A DNA stretch of 64,000 nt from Planctomycetota bacterium (lineage in GTDB: Bacteria > Planctomycetota > Phycisphaerae > Phycisphaerales > UBA1924), in assembly GCA_023432465.1 (NCBI GenBank), contig JAEYUO010000093.1:31778-95777 (forward strand), in the 5' to 3' direction. The first letter of the stretch is position 1. Each line of letters starts with the position of its first letter. Positions 53,142 through 61,282 of the stretch are shown here, piece after piece. Both the position numbers and the translations under genes were made by a program. Under the pieces are notes generated by a model. The model was not told where the DNA came from. It worked only from the letters and a program-made list of their open reading frames with translations, and searched no databases.

Positions 53142-53678
53142 TCACTTCGGCGCGGCGAGTTCCCGAAGCCCGTTGGAGGTCAGTTCAAACCGCTGACCAT
53201 CGAACCGCTCCAGCGTGACCGCCCGGGCCGGTCCGTCAATCTCGACAATCGTCCACCCCTGAGCTGGCTCATCACCCCGCGCAAACAGCCGGTTGTTGAT
53301 CGACGCGACAACATCTTTGCCGCGAGATGCGACACCTCCAAGCCGCAGGCTCGGCAGCGGCGGCGGCTCCTGCGCAGCCGGCACGGGGTCGGGCGCCTTG
53401 ATCTGCGGCGCAGGAGTGTCGATCGGCGACCGCACCGGCGATGCGCCCGACCTCACGGAAGCAAGCCAGTCAATCGCCCGCCGCTGCTCGTCCGTGAGCG
53501 TCTTACTCCGCGCGGGAACGGGCTCCACGGCCGGAGCCAACTGTGCCGGGGTCGGCGCGGCCGCGGCGTCCGACACGCCGGAATCCGCAAACAAACGCAC
53601 AGCCTGCACCGCCAGGACCGGCGCAGCCGCCGCGGCGATCCACCCCAACCGCACTTTGCTTCGCGAGTCAACGGCCAT
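53142..53678 (-). CDS. GspC/PilP-like pilus or secretion accessory protein
   Basis: A 178-residue protein, last in the minus-strand operon. One N-terminal hydrophobic helix (GWIAAAAAPVLAVQAV) is followed by a proline-rich linker (APTPAQLAPAVEPVPA, QEPPPLPSL). A small beta domain ends it (LRLGGVASRGKDVVASINN, VTLERFDGQRFELTSNGLRELA), which resembles the homology-region or PilP fold linking the inner-membrane platform to the secretin. Position after PilM-PilN and PilO homologues supports this. Similarity is weak, so the name is an inference from context and layout. Confidence 0.55.
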   Translation of the reverse strand: MAVDSRSKVRLGWIAAAAAPVLAVQAVRLFADSGVSDAAAAPTPAQLAPAVEPVPARSKTLTDEQRRAIDWLASVRSGASPVRSPIDTPAPQIKAPDPVPAAQEPPPLPSLRLGGVASRGKDVVASINNRLFARGDEPAQGWTIVEIDGPARAVTLERFDGQRFELTSNGLRELAAPK

Positions 53679-53681
53679 GAT

Positions 53682-54317
53682 CTACTCCGGCGAGGCGAGG
53701 GCCGCATCCGCGATACGCGATGCGGCAAGCACATCAAACGCCCAATGACGCGTCGACACCACCGCGATGACCGGCGGCGAACCCGCCTCCTGCGACGGCG
53801 AGACGCGAAGACTCACAACAGACGTATGGGCATGGTTCTCAGAAAGGCTCCGCAGGAACGCCACGAGGCTCTCATACTCACCCCGCACCGTGAACGTGTA
53901 CCCGATCTCCCGATCATCCGGCGGAGGCGGCGCGGCCGGGTCAACCGGCACGGACTTCCGCACCGCCCGGCCCGGAACCGGCTGAAGCTGATCAAGCTGC
54001 ATGTTGTGCGATGTCGCCAGCGCGGTGAGCGCCGTCAGCATCCCCGCCTCGTTGAAGGCCGAACGCCCGCGGCCGTGCAGCCCGCGAGCCGTATCCGCAA
54101 GCTCCCTCGCCGCATCCTTGTACTGTTGATCGCTCGGGCCGCTGGTCCCCGCGCCGGTGCCCTGGCCAAACCCCTGCGCAACCAGCGTCTCCGCCCGCGC
54201 ACGCATCTGCGCCGCCTCCTGCGTAAGCGGACGGGCGAAGAAGAAGTACGCCCCGCCGCAGATCAGGAGTCCGGCCAGCACGTCGATGGTGATCCCACGC
54301 TCCTTGCCCAGGCTCAT
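53682..54317 (-). CDS. PilO/GspM-like inner-membrane platform protein
   Basis: A 211-residue protein with one membrane helix near its start (VLAGLLICGGAYFFFARPL). A coiled-coil-prone stretch (AAQMRARAETLVAQ, AARELADTARGL) follows, then a ferredoxin-like domain (GYTFTVRGEYESLVAFLRSLSE, VVSLRVSPS). This is the layout of PilO and GspM. It pairs with the PilN half of the gene before it. The ATG overlaps that gene's stop (ATGA). Assignment rests on fold pattern and operon order. Confidence 0.7.
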   Translation of the reverse strand: MSLGKERGITIDVLAGLLICGGAYFFFARPLTQEAAQMRARAETLVAQGFGQGTGAGTSGPSDQQYKDAARELADTARGLHGRGRSAFNEAGMLTALTALATSHNMQLDQLQPVPGRAVRKSVPVDPAAPPPPDDREIGYTFTVRGEYESLVAFLRSLSENHAHTSVVSLRVSPSQEAGSPPVIAVVSTRHWAFDVLAASRIADAALASPE

Positions 54318-56026
54318 GGCGTCTCTCCTTCTCCGGCCGACGCCTGAGCCCCATCCCGATTCGCCGAGACATGGTGCAGCGGGAGCTCGACAAGCTCGAT
54401 CACCAGATCAAACACGTGCGACTGCGCGCCCTCGATCCTCGTCCGCTGCGTCGAGCCCAGCCGCACCGAGCGGAACAAAGGCATCACCCCCAGCCGCTCC
54501 ACAAAGTCCGTAATGACACGCGACGGATCATCCGACTCGCTCAGCCGCACAAACCCGCTGATGTGACACTTGGCACTCTCCCCGTCGGCCTCGAGCCCGA
54601 TCGTCGTCACGCGCGCCTCGGCCGGCGCTGCCAACGCGACCGCGTGCAGCACACCCGCCGCATCGACGCTCTCGCCAAGCGTCGAAGAGATCCGCGCCTC
54701 TGCGCCGTTCAGCGCGGCCCGCGCTGCCACCGTGGCCTCCCGCAGTCGTGCATTCGCCTCTCGCTCGCGTGCTGTCGCCTCAAGGCCCGCCAGCCGCCCA
54801 CGCTGAAGCTCCAACTCGCCCCGCGCCGTGTACCACTCGCCCCCAATCCACGCCGCGGCCAGCGCCACACCCGCCGCCAGCGCCACGCGCGCGTTCCTCC
54901 GGAACGCCTGCCGCGCCATCCGCTCCGGCAGCAGCAGCGGCATCGCGCTCGCCGTGGACACGTACTCCGCCATCACCCCGCCCAGCGCCTCCCCATCGAT
55001 CGCCCCGGCGCTCTGCTCGTTCCCCCGCACAAGCTGCAGTCCGCACTGCCGCGCGATCCACTCACCCAGGCCCGGCACACGCCCGCCCGGTCCGACCACC
55101 AGCATGCGAACGCTCGCACGGTCCTGTTCCGGCAGCCCGAATCGCAGCGACTGTTTCGCCTCGATCGTGATCCGCTGCAGCGCGGGCTGCAGCACAGGAA
55201 GGATCGCGGCCCCGGTGAACCCCGGCAGCCCCGGAAGCGGCATGTCCGGCGCGGGCACACCCACCGTCGCCAGCAGTTGCCTGGCCGAGTCCCGATTCAG
55301 TGTCAGTTCCGCCGCGGATTCATCCCGCCCCCGCAGCGGCTGGCACAGCGCATCAACCAGCGACTCGAGCCCGACGCCGACCGACCGAACAAACCGAACC
55401 GATCCATCGGTCACGCACGCCAGCGCCGATCCGTTCTCACCGACCCACAGCACCGCCGCGCGGTCCCCCGCCCTTCGTCCGTTCCCCCACGCCGCCACCG
55501 CCGCTCCGTGCAGCGCAACCGCGCCCGACGGCAGCGCGCCCTCAAACCGCAGACCCGCGCCCGCGACCCACTCCGCGATCGCCTCAACCGTCTCCGCGCG
55601 GTCCATCACGCTCAGCGCGTGCGACTGCCGCGCCGCTCTCTTCTCCCCGCCGGCCGGCGAATCCACCAGCAGCGATGCCGAACCGGTCGGCGCGCCATCC
55701 GGAGAGAAGTCCGCAACCCCGGCAAGCGCAAGGCGCGACGCCTCTTCGGCATCCGCGCTGCTCAGCGTCACCGGCACCGATGTCACCAGCACCGCCGCCG
55801 CCGGCGCGTGATACACCACCGTCGCCCGTCCTCCGCGGCAGTCCGCCTCGGCCACAAGCTGCTCAAGCGACGGCGCAAGGTCCGCAAAGCACGTGCCCGT
55901 ATCCGGCGCGGCATCCGCGGAGAGCCTGCGTGAGACCGTCCGTACAACCCGCTTCCCACGTGTCACCGCAAGCGCAAGCCGCGATGGGGACACCTCGATG
56001 AGGATGTGCGTTTGACGTGTCTGCAC
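54314..56026 (-). CDS. PilM-PilN-type fusion protein (GspL-like)
   Basis: A 570-residue protein that joins two usual subunits. Residues about 1-365 are a PilM/FtsA-like actin fold (HILIEVSPSRLALAVTRGKR, VLWVGENGSALACVTDGSV, LVVGPGGRVPGLGEWIARQ). A membrane helix (ALAAGVALAAAWIGGEW, about 388-404) and a PilN-like periplasmic part with coiled coil (LAGLEATAREREANARLREA) follow. In most type IV pilus systems PilM and PilN are separate, while GspL fuses them, so this protein fits the GspL side. The GTG start has GGAG nine bases upstream. It overlaps the PilO-like gene by four bases. Confidence 0.75.
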   Translation of the reverse strand: MQTRQTHILIEVSPSRLALAVTRGKRVVRTVSRRLSADAAPDTGTCFADLAPSLEQLVAEADCRGGRATVVYHAPAAAVLVTSVPVTLSSADAEEASRLALAGVADFSPDGAPTGSASLLVDSPAGGEKRAARQSHALSVMDRAETVEAIAEWVAGAGLRFEGALPSGAVALHGAAVAAWGNGRRAGDRAAVLWVGENGSALACVTDGSVRFVRSVGVGLESLVDALCQPLRGRDESAAELTLNRDSARQLLATVGVPAPDMPLPGLPGFTGAAILPVLQPALQRITIEAKQSLRFGLPEQDRASVRMLVVGPGGRVPGLGEWIARQCGLQLVRGNEQSAGAIDGEALGGVMAEYVSTASAMPLLLPERMARQAFRRNARVALAAGVALAAAWIGGEWYTARGELELQRGRLAGLEATAREREANARLREATVAARAALNGAEARISSTLGESVDAAGVLHAVALAAPAEARVTTIGLEADGESAKCHISGFVRLSESDDPSRVITDFVERLGVMPLFRSVRLGSTQRTRIEGAQSHVFDLVIELVELPLHHVSANRDGAQASAGEGETP

Positions 56027-56108
56027 GGTGCTCGTCTCCGGATCAACCCCGGTACCTCTGCGCTATCGGACACTGCCAAGACCCACTTGAAGGCCAAACC
56101 GCCCTCGC

Positions 56109-57887
56109 TCAGGGTTCCTGCGACCACGCCGTGATCGTCACGCCCTCAGCCGATCCCCCTCCCCCGCCGGACCCGGACCGAAGCAGCGATATGTCGGCAT
56201 GGATTCGGGTCTTGTCCCCCATGGTCACGTTCCGGCCGTGAAACGTCCCGAACAGCTCGCTGCCCGGGTTCGAGTTCCCCCACAGCTCCATCGACCCCTT
56301 CGGGTTTCGCACATGCGCCACCAGCTTCGCCCGCTCCGTCAGTTGCAGCCGCCGATCCGCCCCATACATGAACAGCCAGCACCGCGACGGATCCCCAGTG
56401 TTCATGTTGATCGTCGCCCGGTTATAGATGTTCACATCCCCCCCAACATAAAGCGTCAGCGTCGCCCCCGCGGCGAGCTGAAACTCCACACGGTCCCCGA
56501 TGTTGAAGTTGCCGGTGCACCGGATCACCACATCCCCGACGATCGTCACCACGGTGTTGTTCCCCCACACGCTCAGGTCCTGGTACGTGCGGTTCGAGTT
56601 GATCGTGAACGACGATGTGAACGTCTGGCTCCCCAGGCTCCCGGGCATCGTGACATACGGATCGATGATCCGGTGCACGCCGACCGCTGTCGATCTCGCG
56701 GAGACCCCGCCCGTGATCTGCGAGCTCCCCCACAGCGCAACCGCGCTCGCCGGGTTCCCCCCCGGGCCGATCTGCAGCGACCCGCGGATCGATGCCCGCG
56801 ACGACATCTGCACGCACTGGCTCGCCGTCGAGTTCGTGGCGACCACAAGCCGGTCGCCGAGCACATTCGCCCCGCCATACATCCCCGCCGATGCATCAAA
56901 CGCATCGATGAACGCCGCGTTCGCGCTGTTATCCCCCCACACATGCAGCGTCCCCGACAACGCGATCGGCGGAAACTCCGGCGATGGCGGCACATCCAGC
57001 GTGAACGCGCTCGGCGGGACCGGCGACATCGTCGCAACCCCCGGTCCCTGCCACGCCAGCGTCAACGCGTGATTGCCGCCGTTCTCAAAGAACAGGATCT
57101 CAATCGCTTGGCTTCCCGCCGTCAGGTTCACGCTGCCGTCGCGCGTGCTGTAGCTGTGCGCGCCATCGTGGTTGATCACCTGCACGCCATTGATCAGCAA
57201 CCGCGACCCGTCATCCGATCCCAATCGAAACGTCCACAACCCGCTCTGCGGCACGTCGATCATCCCCGTCAGCCGCACGCCATACCGCGTCGTCGGGCCG
57301 GAGTGCCAGAACGGGTTCGACGCGTCCGCCGCATTCAGGAAGTACACATACGGCACCGGCCCCGTCGCGCTCGGCAAGGCCGACCAGTTCACACTCGCCA
57401 GATTCGATGGCGCGCTGGAAAGCGCAAAGAACTGCGCTGCAAGCCCCGCGCCCCCGCCTCCGCCCGAGGAAGTCGGAATGTGGTACGCCGCGCGGATCTG
57501 CCGCGACGCTTGCGTCGCCCTCGCGCCCGAGACGATCTCCCCGCTGGTCGAATCGATCGGCTGCAACTCCGAACTGAACCGCGAGCCCAGCAGCAACGGC
57601 CCCGTCGCGACCGAGCCATCCGCCGAGATCGAACCCACCGTCCCGTCCCCATCCTCATCCTCCCCCAGCGCAAGCTCCCGCGCGGACATCCCCAGCCCCG
57701 CCTCCGCCGCATACAGCGCACGAAGACTCTCCGCCCGATGTACCGACAGCGCCTGATCCCGTGATCCCGCGACCACCATCCCCACCACGATCAACTGCAG
57801 GATCACCAGCGCGACAACCAGCGCAACCGCCACTCCCCCTCGTCGCGCCCGGCCCACCGCTCCCGGCTGCTCGCGCCGCCTCTTCAT
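56109..57887 (-). CDS. Minor pseudopilin, PilX/GspK-like, with a PA14 domain
   Basis: A 592-residue protein with the short PilX-type N-terminal helix (GGVAVALVVALVILQLIVVGM) and AAEAGLGMSARE, as in minor pilins of the GspK/PilX type. A PA14 domain follows (about residues 148-290: GLAAQFFALSSAPSNL, WTFRLGSDDGSRLLINGVQVI, HALTLAWQGPG). PA14 is a carbohydrate-binding or adhesion-like domain and is unusual at the tip of such a machine. The C-terminal 300 residues have Asn-rich repeats (VTIVGDVVIRCTGNFNIGD), suggesting a beta-helix. It is far longer than GspK (about 330 residues). The ATG overlaps the gene before it. Confidence 0.72.
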   Translation of the reverse strand: MKRRREQPGAVGRARRGGVAVALVVALVILQLIVVGMVVAGSRDQALSVHRAESLRALYAAEAGLGMSARELALGEDEDGDGTVGSISADGSVATGPLLLGSRFSSELQPIDSTSGEIVSGARATQASRQIRAAYHIPTSSGGGGGAGLAAQFFALSSAPSNLASVNWSALPSATGPVPYVYFLNAADASNPFWHSGPTTRYGVRLTGMIDVPQSGLWTFRLGSDDGSRLLINGVQVINHDGAHSYSTRDGSVNLTAGSQAIEILFFENGGNHALTLAWQGPGVATMSPVPPSAFTLDVPPSPEFPPIALSGTLHVWGDNSANAAFIDAFDASAGMYGGANVLGDRLVVATNSTASQCVQMSSRASIRGSLQIGPGGNPASAVALWGSSQITGGVSARSTAVGVHRIIDPYVTMPGSLGSQTFTSSFTINSNRTYQDLSVWGNNTVVTIVGDVVIRCTGNFNIGDRVEFQLAAGATLTLYVGGDVNIYNRATINMNTGDPSRCWLFMYGADRRLQLTERAKLVAHVRNPKGSMELWGNSNPGSELFGTFHGRNVTMGDKTRIHADISLLRSGSGGGGGSAEGVTITAWSQEP

Positions 57888-58426
57888 GCCCCACCCCCCG
57901 CCGCCGCGCTGCGGATGTACACCCGCGTCCGCAACTGCTCCACGACGCCGTGCTTGCCGCGAGTCACACTCACGCCGATCCGGCGGATCGTGTCGCGAGC
58001 CGCACCGGCCACCGGCGCGTTGATGGGCTGCCCCGCTTCATCAAAGTACGTCAGCTCAAACGCCGCGACATCCTCCAGCAGCGCCCGCGCTGGCCCGCCC
58101 TCGATCGTCAGCTCCAACCGGTCCGACACCAGCGCAAGCCGCGATCCGTTCCCAAACGTCACCCCGCTCGCCGTCGCCACATCGATCCACGGCGTCCCCG
58201 GGCTCGCATCGCGGCTCGGAATCGCCCGCAGCTCCGCCGCCATCCTCTCCATCGCCGCCGACAGATCCAGCGTCAACTCCGCCCGTGTCGCCTCCCCCGC
58301 ATACGCATCCGCCGCCGCGAAGATGATCCGCGAGGCCGTCATGCTGACCACCGCAAGGATCGTGATGGTGGCCACCGCCTCGACCAGCGTGAACCCGCGC
58401 CGGGTTGTCCTTCGCGCTGTGCTCAT
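57884..58426 (-). CDS. Minor pseudopilin, GspJ/PilW-like
   Basis: A 180-residue protein with a prepilin leader: TTRRGFTLVEAVATITILAVVS. The glycine before the cleavage point and Glu at position 5 of the mature form are present. The rest (AELTLDLSAAMERMAAELRAI, RLALVSDRLELTIEGG, AFELTYFDEAGQPI, IRRIGVSVTRGK) is the usual GspJ/PilW fold. It lies third in the run of four small prepilins. The ATG overlaps the stop of the gene before it by one base. Confidence 0.8.
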   Translation of the reverse strand: MSTARRTTRRGFTLVEAVATITILAVVSMTASRIIFAAADAYAGEATRAELTLDLSAAMERMAAELRAIPSRDASPGTPWIDVATASGVTFGNGSRLALVSDRLELTIEGGPARALLEDVAAFELTYFDEAGQPINAPVAGAARDTIRRIGVSVTRGKHGVVEQLRTRVYIRSAAAGGGA

Positions 58427-58851
58427 CAGTAATCCGCCAGAACCGCGGCCAGTTCAAAGGTCCGCACCGCCCCCCGCGCCCCGGGATACGTCACACGAAC
58501 CGTCGCCACCTTGTACCCCGTCCCCGGCGACGTGAGGTCCACGCCCCGCTCCGCGATCTCCACCAGCCTCGCGAAGCCCGCAAACCCCGGCACCGATGCC
58601 TCCGCCGGGTAGTTGGCCGAAACCAGATGGCCATACCCGCGCCCCGGGCAATGCCGGTCCGCGATCAAGTCCTCGATCTTCTCGGCCGCCAGCCACCGCG
58701 CCCGCGCCAGCATCACCGGCTCAGCCCGGCGCTCCGCCGCATCGCGCACCGCCCAGAACATCGGCGGGATCGCCACCGACAGAATCACAATCGCGATGAT
58801 CGCCTCGATCAGCGAGAAGCCCCGTCTGCATTCTGCACTCGGCTGCCTCAT
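58426..58851 (-). CDS. Minor pseudopilin, GspI/PilV-like
   Basis: A 141-residue prepilin with a leader (RRGFSLIEAIIAIVILSVAI) and the mature Glu5. The C-terminal part (ARARWLAAEKIEDLIADRH, KVATVRVTYPGARGAVRTFEL) matches small GspI-like minor pseudopilins in length and layout. Its ATG overlaps the preceding stop by four bases (ATGA), which couples translation. No unusual residues are seen. Confidence 0.8.
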   Translation of the reverse strand: MRQPSAECRRGFSLIEAIIAIVILSVAIPPMFWAVRDAAERRAEPVMLARARWLAAEKIEDLIADRHCPGRGYGHLVSANYPAEASVPGFAGFARLVEIAERGVDLTSPGTGYKVATVRVTYPGARGAVRTFELAAVLADY

Positions 58852-59380
58852 GGCCCCAACTCCACGCGCCCCGTCCCCGGCTCGATCAAGACCGTCCCGC
58901 CACCCTCCAGCACAACCTGGCCGGTCGTCAGCATCGCCGCACCGGTGTGCACAAGCGGCCCCCCGAGCCTGTCAAAGCCAACGACACTCCCGCCTCCAAA
59001 CGAGGCGCTCGCGATCGCAACCCCCGCCCACTCCGCCTCGCCAAACGTCTGGCGGAACTCCCGCCCCGTGGCCGGATCGATCCAACCGACCGCCTGCGCA
59101 CGCCCCGGATTCCCAAACGGCTCGATGCGAATGGTGTACGACTCCGCGCTCGCGTCGAACGCCACCCATGCGTTCCGCCCCGTGGTAATGCCGATCTCGC
59201 GCGCGACCCGGAGGTCACGGGCAACCTGCGAGGCCGCCGCGCTCCGCCGGACCGCTCCCGTCGAGGACATCGCCGGCACCGTCACCGCGGCCACAATCGC
59301 CGCAATCGTGAGCACCGCCACGAGTTCGACAAGCGAAAAGCGGCGCCCGCCCGGGCGCGGCTCGGGATGGTTCGTGACAT
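58848..59380 (-). CDS. Minor pseudopilin, GspH-like, with a start-region frameshift
   Basis: The frame from 59351 down encodes RPGGRRFSLVELVAVLTIAAIVAAV, a normal prepilin helix (Glu5 present), then a GspH-like body (DLRVAREIGITTGRNAWVAF, GREFRQTFGEAEW). No start codon exists in that frame. The only plausible start, ATG at 59380 (MSRTIPSRARAG), is one base out of frame. The GTG at 59321 would delete half of the helix and the cleavage site. An indel in the GC-rich stretch 59341-59360 is therefore likely, either a sequence error or a true mutation. Length (about 157 residues plus) is normal. It lies downstream of the major pseudopilin. Confidence 0.7.
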
Positions 59381-59484
59381 GCTGTCCATCGATCTGCCGA
59401 CCGAAGCGTCTCCGCTCCGGCCCTCTCCAGCAGCGGGGGCAATCGCAAGACTCAGGTGCGCGGAGCAGCCTTATCCATCTCCGC

Positions 59485-59916
59485 TCACCACAGGTGCTCG
59501 TTGATCCCCGTCGTCGTGCTGTTCGCCCAGAACTTCCCGGCCGCGGCGTCGTAGTTCCAGCCCGCCGTCCCCGTCACCGGAGGCGTCGTCGCCCAGGTCG
59601 CCGCCTGAATCGTCGCCGAGTTGTTGAACGGGTTCGCAGGAATCGGCTCCTGCATCACGCTCCCCAGCGTCTGAATGTTCGTCAGCGTCGGATACACCGC
59701 GGTGCCGTTCTGCACGATCGAGTTCGCGTGGAAGTTCGCGATGCCCGAGCGCACGGCCCCGAGCGTCCCCTTGCACGCCGACTCCTTGGCCTTCGCCGCG
59801 TAGTCGAAGTACTTGGGAATGGCGACGCCGGACAGGATCGCAAGCACGACGATGACCACGATCAACTCAACAAGTGTGAATGCGCGGGCAACGGGATGGC
59901 GGATCGCAAGGCTCAT
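59485..59916 (-). CDS. Major pseudopilin, GspG-like / type IV prepilin
   Basis: A 143-residue prepilin. The leader is VARAFTLVELIVVIVVLAIL, with Glu5 of the mature chain, and is preceded by a basic start (MSLAIRHP). Next comes AIPKYFDYAAKAKESACKGTLGAVRSGI, the helix typical of GspG and PilA. AGGAGA lies about six bases before the ATG at 59916, which fixes the start (the upstream in-frame ATG would add a non-pilin segment). It is probably the main subunit of the pseudopilus in this operon. It is followed by the four minor pseudopilins. Confidence 0.82.
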   Translation of the reverse strand: MSLAIRHPVARAFTLVELIVVIVVLAILSGVAIPKYFDYAAKAKESACKGTLGAVRSGIANFHANSIVQNGTAVYPTLTNIQTLGSVMQEPIPANPFNNSATIQAATWATTPPVTGTAGWNYDAAAGKFWANSTTTGINEHLW

Positions 59917-60070
59917 GACAATCTCCTGATATCGGACGTGTTGGGGAGGATGGCAGCCGTGGCCGCAGTTCGTACCGGTGAATCCGGTCCACTGACCCGG
60001 GTCGAATCGGCCGCTTATGCGGTCAACTTGACTCTTCTTGCACGCATGCTGCTGCACTCTCCCCGCCCGC

Positions 60071-61282
60071 TCAGCCCACCAGCCGGACCATGTCCCACAT
60101 CGGCAGGAAGATGGCCAGCGCAACGACCAGCACCACGCCTGCGATGCCGACGATCAGCACGGGCTCAATCACCGTCCCGAGGTTCTTGGTCAGGTGCGTC
60201 GTCTCGCGGTCATAGTGCCGCGCAACCACCTCGCACATCTTGGGCACCTGCCCAGACGTCTCCCCCGCAGCCAGCATCCGGCGGGCAAAGCCCGGCAGGT
60301 ACGCGCACTCGCCGATCGCCTCGCACAGCCGCGACCCGTGCCGCACCCGCGCGGTGATCCGGCCGACATCCGCCGCAAGGCTCGGACGACCCGATGCGCC
60401 CGCGGCCAGTTCAAGGCTCTCAATCAGCCCAAGGCCCGCCGCAAGGCTCACGCCAAGCACCCGCGCAAACCGCGACACGGCAAGGCCGATGAGGATCCGG
60501 TTCAGGTACGGCACACGGTGCAGCGCGCGATCGATCGACAGCCGCCCCTTCGGGCTGGACCACGCGCGCCGCAGACCGAAGATCACCCCGACGATCGCAA
60601 CGATGTACGCCCACCAGAACACCTGAATGGACGTTCCAAACCCCATCAGCGCCCGCGTAAACAGCGGTAGATCCAGGCCGCGCTGCTCAAACATCGTCGC
60701 AAACCGCGGCACCACAAACCCGATCAGGAACAGCAGCGCGAGCGACAACGCCCCGACGATGCACGCCGGGTACATCAGCGCGCCACGCACCATTTGAAGC
60801 GTCTCCTGCCCGCGCTCCAGCATGTCAGACAGATGCTCAAGCACCTTCGACAGGCTGCCCGTGCGCTCGGCAGCTCGCACCGTCTGGATGTACACGCCCC
60901 CCAGCTCATCCCGGTGCGCATCCATCGCCTGCGCAAGCTGCTCGCCCGAGTCGATCCGCCGCGCGATATCCGTCACGATCTCCTTGAACCGCCCCTCGGG
61001 CTCCTGCTCGGCGATCGTCTCAAGCCCCTGGCCCAGCGGAATCTGCGACGAAACAAACACCCCGAGTTGATACGTGAAGTGCGCCAGGTCCTTCGTCCGC
61101 ACCCGGCCGCCGCGCCCGAATCCCAGCCTCCGCCCCGTTGTCGCCCTCCGCACCATCAGCGGCGTCAGACCCATCGCCTGCACCTTGCGGTACGCCTCGA
61201 CCTTGCTCGCCGCCTGCGTCACACCCTCCCGGCTCCCGCCGGTCCGATCGACACCACGAAACTCAAACGTCAGCGTGCTCAT
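60071..61282 (-). CDS. Type II secretion / type IV pilus inner-membrane protein GspF/PilC
   Basis: A 403-residue polytopic platform protein. It has two GspF domains: LAHFTYQLGVFVSSQIPLGQGL through GSLSKVLEHLSDMLERGQET, and RFARVLGVSLAAGLGLIESL through ETSGQVPKMCEVVARHYDRE. Hydrophobic segments lie near residues 165-195, 215-240 and 375-395. It recruits the ATPase GspE and links it to the pseudopilus. The ATG at 61282 overlaps the GspE stop by four bases. Length matches the family (about 400). Confidence 0.93.
   Translation of the reverse strand: MSTLTFEFRGVDRTGGSREGVTQAASKVEAYRKVQAMGLTPLMVRRATTGRRLGFGRGGRVRTKDLAHFTYQLGVFVSSQIPLGQGLETIAEQEPEGRFKEIVTDIARRIDSGEQLAQAMDAHRDELGGVYIQTVRAAERTGSLSKVLEHLSDMLERGQETLQMVRGALMYPACIVGALSLALLFLIGFVVPRFATMFEQRGLDLPLFTRALMGFGTSIQVFWWAYIVAIVGVIFGLRRAWSSPKGRLSIDRALHRVPYLNRILIGLAVSRFARVLGVSLAAGLGLIESLELAAGASGRPSLAADVGRITARVRHGSRLCEAIGECAYLPGFARRMLAAGETSGQVPKMCEVVARHYDRETTHLTKNLGTVIEPVLIVGIAGVVLVVALAIFLPMWDMVRLVG

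Noticed and set aside
54371..55933. Plus-strand ORF of 520 codons, Arg-rich
   Set aside because: Shadow of the PilM-PilN-type gene. It is over-rich in Arg and His with no fold pattern.
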